Shown here one piece after another: positions 56,669 through 64,000 of a stretch of 64,000 nucleotides of DNA. The notes under the pieces are model-generated. The model ran no database searches. It was not told where the DNA came from and saw only the letters and a program-made list of their open reading frames with translations. A program made the position numbers and the translations under genes. Each line of letters starts with the position of its first letter. Within the stretch, counting starts at the first letter, position 1. Source of the DNA: Microglena sp. YARC. Its lineage: Eukaryota > Chlorophyta > Chlorophyceae > Chlamydomonadales > Chlamydomonadaceae. The stretch is from contig CM039463.1 of assembly GCA_022414725.1 (NCBI GenBank), positions 55,229,818-55,293,817 on the forward strand, in the 5' to 3' direction.

Positions 56669-59600
56669 CTCAGGCATTGGATTCAAGTTCCTGTAGAGGA
56701 GGGCCCTCCATTCCTCGCTTATTGGATTTCCCTTCTCTAGTTGATGATTCTTAACGATCTCCTCCACCTTGTCCCGGTCAGTGGTCTTGAACAGCTTGTT
56801 GAGCAGCGCATCAGTGATCTTGGCCTCAAACAACTTCTCAGGGAAATTAAGACCATCTGTTTTCCTGGATGCGGAATGTGTGTGTTTGTGTGCATAACCG
56901 TCTAGGGGTAGCCAGATAGGCTTAAGGAGCCTGCCCAACCTCAGGAAATCATCAGGACGGGCTGATTTGAATTGGAAACCAATAAACCGCAAACAATTAT
57001 CGTTGCGTGAAGGTAGCTTGCATTGGTAACTTGGTAGGCTTAAAGGGAACTGGTAGGATGAATGGCTCTGTTGCTCACCTAGAAAGAACAACCAAGAGGC
57101 ATCTCCAGATACAAATGTGTATTTGAATTTAATTTAATTTAATTGCAGGTGGGTTTAAGCGGGAGGGGGGCAGGAACAAATGTCCTGTACTGCATCATTG
57201 ACATGGATATAAGGAAATTGAGAGAACACCTCGATACAGTTGATTTCACGTCGAACTTGGAAATTTCTTTCTAATGTGCATTTCCGAGCGTGAGATACAA
57301 CACTGAGATGGGCTATATCTGAGGGGCACAGATCTGCAGCCATTAGTTGGAGAGAGGGAGAGAGGGAGAGTGGGAGAGAGGGATATGAAAGTGTGAGTAC
57401 ACCTCGATACCGTAGAGACACCTATAAGGGGGTAGGGGTGGGGGGGCGAGATCTTGGGGGTCCAAAGTTGAAGGGGGGGAGGTGGGTCAGACCCTGAACA
57501 ACTTGTACTCGAACTCTTGTAACTTTCTTTAAAATGTCAATTTTGAGCGTGAGATACACCACTGAGATGGGCTCGACGTGAGGAGCACAGATCTGCAGCA
57601 ATTAGTTGGTTAAACCCAAGGTGTAATTGGTGGGTGTCTTGGAAGGTACATCCAGGCTGGACACCTCCCAGAGACCTTCACACCCTGCTTCGCACGAGCG
57701 TGAGAAAGCATGGATGCGCTTTCTGGATTCTGGTCCCCAACGAGGTCCCTAAAGCAGTCAAGCCTGGGGTAAATCCCCCCCAAACTCACACACCCCAACT
57801 CACCCCACCCGAGGGAACCAACCCGAGCGGACCCTCAGGATCCAGAATACATTTTTGGTAAATTAAATCATGTTGCTAGTGCTGCTGCTGCTGCTTCTGA
57901 TGAAAATGATAATGATAAATAGACAGATAGAGAGCGCCTTCAGTTCTTGTCATACTCGGTTGATTTCATCCAAGGGCAAGGACACCCAAGAAAGTTGTAA
58001 ATGACTAAAAACTGAATAACTGTGTACGAGCTTGATCTTTGTATAGTTCAGTTGTATGGTTGGAATAGCCTTGACCAGCTGATGCTAACCCCTTCACTAT
58101 GTATTTCTGCCTGGGTGCCCAGGTGTGAGGCCTGAACTTTGGTTGGGGGGTGGGGGGGTAATTGGGTGAAAATCACAACGACCTATGATGCGGTCTGATA
58201 ACTTCTTTCCTTGTGCCAGCCCCCCCCCCCCCCCCCCCCCCCCCCTCGGTTGTAATAATGCATTTTGCATGGCTTCAGCATTAATATTGCTCGCTGTCTT
58301 TGGCAGGAGCACTGGCAATGCTTAAATTCTTCTATCCATTTGAATCTATTACATGGAGACACTACTAGGTGGTAGGGACTTCAATAGTAGGAACAGGTGG
58401 GGTGAGTGGTTTAAGCTTTAACGCTGCTTGCTGTCTTTAGCAGTAGCAGCAACAATTAATATTCCTATTAATTTGAATCTAGTACATGGCAGCTTTACAA
58501 GGTGGTAGGGGCTTCGATGTAGGACGAGGAGTGGGAAGAGGTGGGGGATTTGGGGAGGAGTTACCCTAGAGCAATGTGGGACAAGGAGGAGAGAGAGAGA
58601 AGGAGAGGGGGGAGGGAGTTCAATGGAGGACAAGGTGGGGAGGGGAGGGGGGAGGGACTTACCCTAGAGCAATTGCGGCGGCATCATATGCTAGGGCAGC
58701 CTCTACTTCATCCGTGTAGCGGCCAATAGTTGTTTGGGTCCGTTCATCGAGGCGCCAAATGCTAACTAGCCATCTCTCACTAGTCTTGTGCCAGCAAACA
58801 CCCCTGCAGTGCGGTTGACATGTCAAAACCTCAACAACTTTCAAGGGATCCACAACACATTCCTTATTCAAAGTATTCTAAAACTCTTTGATTTTGGTCA
58901 CTGGAGTGTTTTGAATATTGCTATCATCGTGCTCGGGTCAAGGGTGTAGGGTGTACACAGTTTGGTATCCACCCAACGCTCCCCCATACACTCCATCCAA
59001 CCATCCACCCCCTACAAAATACACACCACCTCCATACCTGTATACACTAGTTCCCCGCACAGGTCGGGAGCCCCCCTTACTGGCCTTCCTGAAGCTTACA
59101 ATGAGCTCCTCCATCCTAATGCTGTCCAGCTCAGCCCTCTCCTCCTCTGAGAGAGGGAAGTTGATCGAGCTGAGTCGCCCGATCCTGTACAACTCCCTAG
59201 TAGGGACAGGGGAGTCATGGTGGTGGTTGGGAGTGGTGGCAAGAGGGGAAGGGTGTGGAAGGCGCCGGAAGGGGAGGGGGGGAGGAGGGCACACATAATT
59301 ACATTGTACCACCTGATATAATAGCTCTTTTTATGTCTGACTACGTTTAGCAGCTTCTGGGCAGCAACTGATCCCTGCCCTTGAGCCGTAGCAGGAAAGA
59401 AGAGCAGTGCAGGCACCCACCTGTCCACCGCCTTGGCGGCTTCCTCAGCAGTCTCAAAGCTATTTGTCGTGATTGCCTGCACAGCAGAAGTTGAAAAACT
59501 GATAATAATCATGTAAATCGGGTAGAACTGATATTATCGTGTACATATGAGGCAATTTGTGTGAAGATCCCCGGTGTTGACTGTCCTCTAAATCTCATAT

Positions 59601-61113
59601 ATCTAAAACAACCAGCTGCGTTTCTCCGCCTACATACGTTTCCTTCATCCATCTCACGCATGCGCACTTTGTTCGCCATTTTACCCTGCCATCGCATTGC
59701 TGTTGCCGTGGTTGATGGCGTGGTTGGTGGTGTTATCGTGACTTACCTGACTTTCTTGAGACTTCAATGGGCATTCTGTCTTGCTGTTCTCTCTTCCCCT
59801 TGCAATGCTCCCAATATCTCTGCGCGCCCTTTCCCTTTCAAAAAGAATCATGTTGCTAAGCGCAATCCTATAGCGAGAGCGTGACAAAAGTGGCTGAATG
59901 AAGGCCCCTGGTTGTCAAAACAACTGCTTACACACTTCATGCAAGGAACCATTCAACAGCTGCTGGTAAGTAGCTTAGCAATTGCGAAAGCCTGGAACTC
60001 TCAGCGAGGCCGGAATATGTACAGACAACCGCGAGGTGTAGCTGCTATATGTCCCGTTCCTCTTTGAGCATGAGCAAAGTAAAAAAAATAGAAAGAAAAA
60101 AAATGATTATTTTTTAATAAATTATATTTTATTTTTAATATTAAATTTAAAGTAAAAAAAATAGTAAATAAATATAAAGTGATGGGGAAGAGTTAGGGAG
60201 AAGTAGGAGAGTATGTTTGTGTTTGTGGGTGAGGAAGTGAGAGAGGAAGGAAGCGACATGATGGGAGGGGATGGGTGGGGTGGGGTGGGTGGATGGGAGG
60301 GAGGAGAGGGGAGGAAAGCCGGGGTAGGGGACGGATGAGGAAGATAGTAAGGAGAGGGGAAGAGGATGCAGAAGAAGGGGAGTATTTGTGTGTTAGTGGG
60401 CGCGTGGGGGAGAGGGAAGGAGGGGTTGGGGTGGGAGGGAGCGGGGGGAAAGGGTGGGACATGGGCAATGAGAGTGGGGTAGGGGGGGGGGGGGGGGGGG
60501 GGGTAGGGAGGGGAGATTTGTCAGCAGGTACAGTAGCAACAACAAATTAGTATGATTGCATCTGTGTATGTTTTTGTGTGGGTGTGTGGGTGTGGGTGTG
60601 TGGGTGTGTGGATGAGCGGGTGGTACAAAGGTGTAACCTGCTCTGTAACCAACTCACCCCAAAACAAGTGCAGCCAACGGCCTCACCGGGACAGCACAAG
60701 TAATTTGATAATACAATCATGTCATGTATCAAATTACATTTATATACAAATATATAAGTTGGAACACTCGCAAGTATCGCAATTAGTAGTAATCAGCAGC
60801 ATCAAGCTATTGGATTTTTCATCATCCTATTCTGTCCCAACACCAGAGATTACAAGGATCAGGTTACCTTTATTTTCTCCTTGGAAGCATCAGCCCCGAG
60901 ACGTTCTGGTAGCTCAGCTTGCTCCTTTGCTTTGAGATGGACTTCGCCCCGATATGGCCTTATAGGCTTTTTACCGTTGCGGCCTGACATGTACACCACA
61001 TATTTGTAGCCATGGTTCTGAGCATCCACTTGAGCTCTCCTGCCAGACAAGTCTAGAACCTCAGGCATTGGGTGTGGCCACACAGGTGTGAAATCACTTT
61101 TATCCGTAGCCAT
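56669..61113 (-). CDS. Tandem AP2-domain protein, unit C (five exons, open throughout)
   Basis: Exons: e 61059-60868 (or from the ATG at 61113), d 59476-59421, c 59196-59038, b 58803-58663, a 56864-56669. All five are open with phases 0, 2, 2, 2. Domain 1: RPYRGEVHLK, FETAEEAAKAVDR, YRIGRLSSINFPLSEEE. The linker has three more codons than in A. Domain 2: GTSVYR, GVCWHKTSERWLVSIWRLDE, YTDEVEAALAYDAAAIALG, LNFPEK. Tail: ITDALLNKLFKTTDRDKVEE ... LNPMPE. If 61113 is the start, the protein opens MATDKSDFTPVWPHPMPEVL, in frame with exon e. Exon a ends at a GTGGGA donor, so a further 3' exon is expected but not recognised. Best candidate for the functional member of the array; likely a nuclear DNA-binding regulator. 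Confidence 0.75.
57190..57615. repeat. Direct repeat in unit C b-to-a intron
   Basis: GAGCGTGAGATACA(A/C)CACTGAGATGGGCT and GCACAGATCTGCAGC(C/A)ATTAG occur at about 57285-57345 and 57545-57608, separated by GAGAGAGGGA microsatellite and a second CACCTCGATAC(A/C) start. Confidence 0.6.
58220..58245. repeat. Poly-C26 tract
   Basis: 26 consecutive C in the b-to-a intron of unit C. Confidence 0.8.
58264..58530. repeat. Dispersed intronic repeat, one full and one partial copy
   Basis: Same repeat as 33339-33460; here a second partial copy starts at about 58418. Confidence 0.5.
60060..60180. other. Very AT-rich segment in unit C intron
   Basis: About 120 bp made almost only of A and T (for example AATAAATTATATTTTATTTT), in strong contrast to the G-rich tract that follows. 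Confidence 0.6.
60180..60503. repeat. G-rich tract with G22 in unit C intron
   Basis: Starts GGGGAAGAGTTAGGGAGAAG and ends in 22 G (60482-60503). Same family as 8395-8859 and 43980-44355. Confidence 0.65.
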
Positions 61114-61261
61114 GCAGTACTACAGTAGACTTGGGGCGCTATTGGCAGGGAGTTGAAGCTAATGAGTGATGCCAATGAGTGACATTCACACACATTGCCA
61201 GACCCTAGTCCCTCTAAATGAGCGGTTGGGCTGGGGGGTCGAGGCTAGATGCTTCTTTACC

Positions 61262-61411
61262 TCGCCGTCTCAAAGATAATTTTGTCAGGGCGATATTCAC
61301 AAGTCAAACATGATTTGGCATGCATATAGCAGATGTGGTAAATTAACTTTCTCCTCAGTTATATAAGCTAACATACGTAGCCAAAACAAGAAGCGCCCCC
61401 CCCCCCCCCCC
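61262..61411 (-). promoter_or_regulatory. Shared upstream block with poly-C16 (AP2 unit C)
   Basis: GCCGTCTCAAAGATAATTTT, GTCAGGGCGATATTCAC, AAACAAGAAGCGC and 16 C (61396-61411). It lies about 150 bp upstream of the ATG at 61113. Confidence 0.45.
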
Positions 61412-61489
61412 ACCCACCCACCCCTCACCCCCCCCACACACACACACACACATACCCATCCCACTGCAACACCCCACACACCCCAGAGT

Positions 61490-62700
61490 TTTTTGTGTAG
61501 CAAATTGAGCGACTCGGTGCGACGCCAGTGCAATGCTCAGGTGTGAAAGTTTCCCTGAAATGGACCTTGCGTTTCCGATGCCAGTGAAGTGACCTGAGCC
61601 CTCCGTCGCACCTTTGCCTAGTCCAGACCCAACCCTGGTTAGACCCCTAGTGGAAGTCACTAAGTCAGAACTCTGAGACTGCATGGGCCCAAGTGCCTAA
61701 GACCAGACAGTGCACATGTTCAATATAGAGTCCGAGTCCTGAAGTTACTTTGTTTGACTACTGGTCGATTGGTTGATTGATTGTTGCAAAGGCATGAGAC
61801 ATGAGCAAAATTGACCTAACTAAACCGCACACGCCTGCGCTGCCCACCACGGTGTTGATGGCTAGGCCTTGGCTTAAGGAAATTTCTTAGGCTGGGGTCG
61901 AGGACATGCTGTAAGAGGTTGCACCAACACAGGAGACAGGTGTGATGAGGGTCTTGTTGTGTTTGTTTGTGTGTGCCTTGTGTCTATGTGTTTCTTGCGT
62001 GTGCCACCATATTTGATAGTATCACATATTTCATGATGTGATATGATCAAGCAGACCCTTTTCTTATCCTACAAGGTAGCGCAGGATGAGTAGCTGAGCG
62101 TGGGGTAGCTGAGGATATGGTAGCTAAGGATGATGTAGGTGAGCGTGGGGTAGCTGAGGGTAAGGCAGCGCAGGATTAGGTAGCATGCCATTTTCCTATG
62201 CTACGCAAGGAATGTGTATTGATGATGACTTAATGAGCATGTGTCAGGTTTGTAGTAATGTCGGGGCTAGCTTGTAGTACAAGACTTTTGGTCACTTTTT
62301 GGCGGAGCCCCCAGTGTTACCCATTTGTCCGTCCGACCATCCAGCCAACCATCCATCCATCCATCCATCCATCTGACCGTGATGAAGCCCGACACGTCAG
62401 CCAACGGCCTCGTAACTAACTCGCTTCCGTTGCCACCTGTCGCTCCCTCGCGATCACTCTCCGCCTCTTCTTTTAGCGTCGCAGGCGACGCTGCATAGAA
62501 CTTGTCTGTACAATTCAGAGGCTTGACAAACCTATTACAAATGTGAGTAACATATGTGATATGTCATCTATGTGCAAAATGCATGTTTCCTTAGGGACCC
62601 CTTATAAAATTCCCCTTTGAGGCTGTGCTTCGCGCCAAGCTTTGTTCTGCATGACGGGTGTTGCGCAACCGTCCTGGAATCAGGCTTGACCTGGACCTGG
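61490..62700. other. Inter-unit spacer with degenerate PHPQL minisatellite, no gene seen
   Basis: Homologous to 36.66-37.92 kb. The GAGGTAGCTGA-type array is reduced to about seven degenerate units at 62080-62185. A CATC/CATCC microsatellite lies at 62338-62372. Confidence 0.5.
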
Positions 62701-62809
62701 ACCTGGAATCAGGCTGACCTACAGGGACTTGAAATTAAAAACACTGCCAAACCCCCCCAACCCCAACTCAAACACCAAACTAAACAATACCCCCCTTCCA
62801 ATCACCCAC

Positions 62810-63005
62810 CTCAGGCATTGGATTCAAATTCCTCTTGAGGAGGGCCTTCCACTCTTCGCTCATTACAATGCCATTCTCTTTTTGACGTTGCTCAACCATC
62901 TCCTCGACCTTGTCCCTGTCAGTGGTCTTGAACAGCTTGAGGAGCAGTGTGTCAGTGATAATGGCCTCCGACACCTTCTCCGGGAAATTAAGACCATCTG
63001 TTTTC
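62810..63005 (-). CDS. Last visible exon (a) of AP2 unit D
   Basis: 196-bp exon identical in size and phase to exon a of A, B1 and C. It encodes KTDGLNFPEKVSEAIITDTL, then the helix to LKRNLNPMPE, with an AG acceptor (CATCCAG) and a GTGGGT donor. The rest of the unit should lie beyond the right edge of the window. Confidence 0.7.
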
Positions 63006-63409
63006 CTGGATGCGGAATGTGTGTGTGTGTGTGTGTGTGTATTACAGTCCAGAGGGGGGCAGATAGGCTAAATAAGCTTGCCCAAGCTCGGAAAATAATC
63101 AGAGAGGTCTGATTATAAGAACACACTATGAACTGGACCCCAACAAATTACAAACAATCCTAGATGTGTGGAGGTAGCTTTCACTGGATTGGTAACTTGA
63201 TAGGCTTCAAGGGAAATGATAGGATAAAAAGTTATGTTGCTCACCTCAACAGAACAATCAAGAGGAATCTCCATACCCAAATTATGAGGTGTCAAGGCCT
63301 CAAAAACATTCATTCTCCCGATTGATTTTTTCTGATAATGGGGCTGTTATTGCATGTATCATTGCGATATTATGAGACATTTTCCAGGTCATTCTGAGCA
63401 CCTCATTTA

Positions 63410-63432
63410 GGGGGGGGGGGGGGGGGGGGGGG
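63410..63432. repeat. Poly-G23 tract
   Basis: 23 G followed by TCAGCCCTCCTCAGG; the same junction recurs after the 19-G run at 63880-63898. Confidence 0.8.
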
Positions 63433-63439
63433 TCAGCCC

Positions 63440-63745
63440 TCCTCAGGTTTTTTTTTGACGTTTTACTCAGACCTCCAAATGACATTCTGAGACCACCCTT
63501 GAGTAGGCCTTGGTAAGGGCAGTCCATTGGCACCACTTGGGACCTTGTGCAATAAGTATCTACCCCTTGGGTGGGTGGGTGAATGGGGTCAGCCTTCCTC
63601 AGTTTTGTTCTAACTTTTTACTCCAAATGACATTCTGAGACCACCCATGAGTAGGCCTTGGCAAGAGCAGTCCATTGGCACCACTTTTGACCTTATGCAA
63701 TAAGTATCTACCCCTTGGGTGGGTGGGTGGGTTGTTGGGTGAATG
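63440..63745. repeat. Two direct repeats of about 148 bp
   Basis: ACTCCAAATGACATTCTGAG, GAGTAGGCCTTGG, GCAGTCCATTGGCACCAC and AATAAGTATCTACCCCTTGG occur at 63470-63590 and 63620-63740. The G-run plus CAGCCC(C)CCTCAGG start also appears at 63410-63450 and 63880-63915, suggesting a longer array with G homopolymers as unit boundaries. Confidence 0.65.
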
Positions 63746-64000
63746 GGGTTGAAAAACTGAATTTGGACTATCAGACAATCCCTGTGTGGGAATTCCGAGG
63801 ATGCCATTATGTCCGCCATACTGTAAACCCCCACAATCCACATCTAAGTTTTTCAAAAAGGGGGTATTTCGATTTAAATGGGGGGGGGGGGGGGGGGGTC
63901 AGCCCCCCTCAGGTTTTTTAGGGATAGGTGTCCCCCCCCCTTTTTTTATACTCCCGCCCAAATGGGTGTTTTAATTAATTTTAATTTGAAGCAGGTTTAA

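Noticed and set aside
62330..62380. CATC/CATCC repeats considered as telomere-like or CRISPR-like
   Set aside because: A simple microsatellite with no spacers and no telomeric TTTAGGG-type unit.

Overview
The window is nuclear DNA of a eukaryote, most probably a green alga. Evidence: spliced genes with GT-AG introns encoding plant/algal-type AP2 DNA-binding domains, a Ty1/copia retroelement, and a non-LTR retrotransposon resembling the dual-endonuclease (Dualen/RandI) elements known from Chlamydomonas. There is no sign of bacterial operons, tRNA, rRNA or CRISPR. The species is not identifiable by eye; a prasinophyte-like alga is a guess. Perfect G or C homopolymers of 16-55 bases recur through the window, and parts of it (about 9.5-20.9 kb) look like unpolished long-read sequence.

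Layout. 1-2205 (minus): gag and protease region of a Ty1/copia element cut by the window edge, in one frame broken by four stops. 2868-16500 and 16501-about 31810: two tandem copies of one 13.6-kb block. The second copy carries exactly 1000 N (19277-20276), and the two gap edges overlap each other in sequence. Each block holds (i) a minus-strand gene for an acidic, glutamine-rich, probably nuclear protein with repeated VKQEP motifs (VK family); (ii) GTGCGC-type minisatellites; (iii) a G-rich tract; (iv) a nested retrotransposon. In the nest an old 5'-truncated element carries AAGGGGAAAG target duplications and ends in a CAATTT-type tail. It was interrupted by a younger relative flanked by TATCCCCCCA target duplications. 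The younger element encodes an endonuclease C-terminus, reverse transcriptase, RNase H, a CCHC knuckle and a PD-(D/E)XK-like endonuclease.

32.8-63 kb (minus): a tandem array of at least five AP2 units (A, B1, B2, C, D). Units A, B1 and C each show five exons (e-d-c-b-a) with shared splice phases, encoding about 245 residues: a diverged AP2-like domain, an acidic helical linker, a canonical AP2 domain and a helical tail. A and C are open in all five exons. B1 is decaying and carries a non-LTR retrotransposon in an intron. B2 has lost its 5' half, and only the last exon of D lies inside the window. A third, diverged VK module (54.0-56.6 kb) sits inside the array.

How the parts relate. The AP2 and VK families share a block of about 150 bp just upstream of their first recognisable exons, ending in a poly-C tract. 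They also share a 15-bp-based minisatellite that encodes the Pro-His-Pro-Gln-Leu tail of the VK protein. This suggests one historical segmental duplication process, and possibly common promoters, behind both families.
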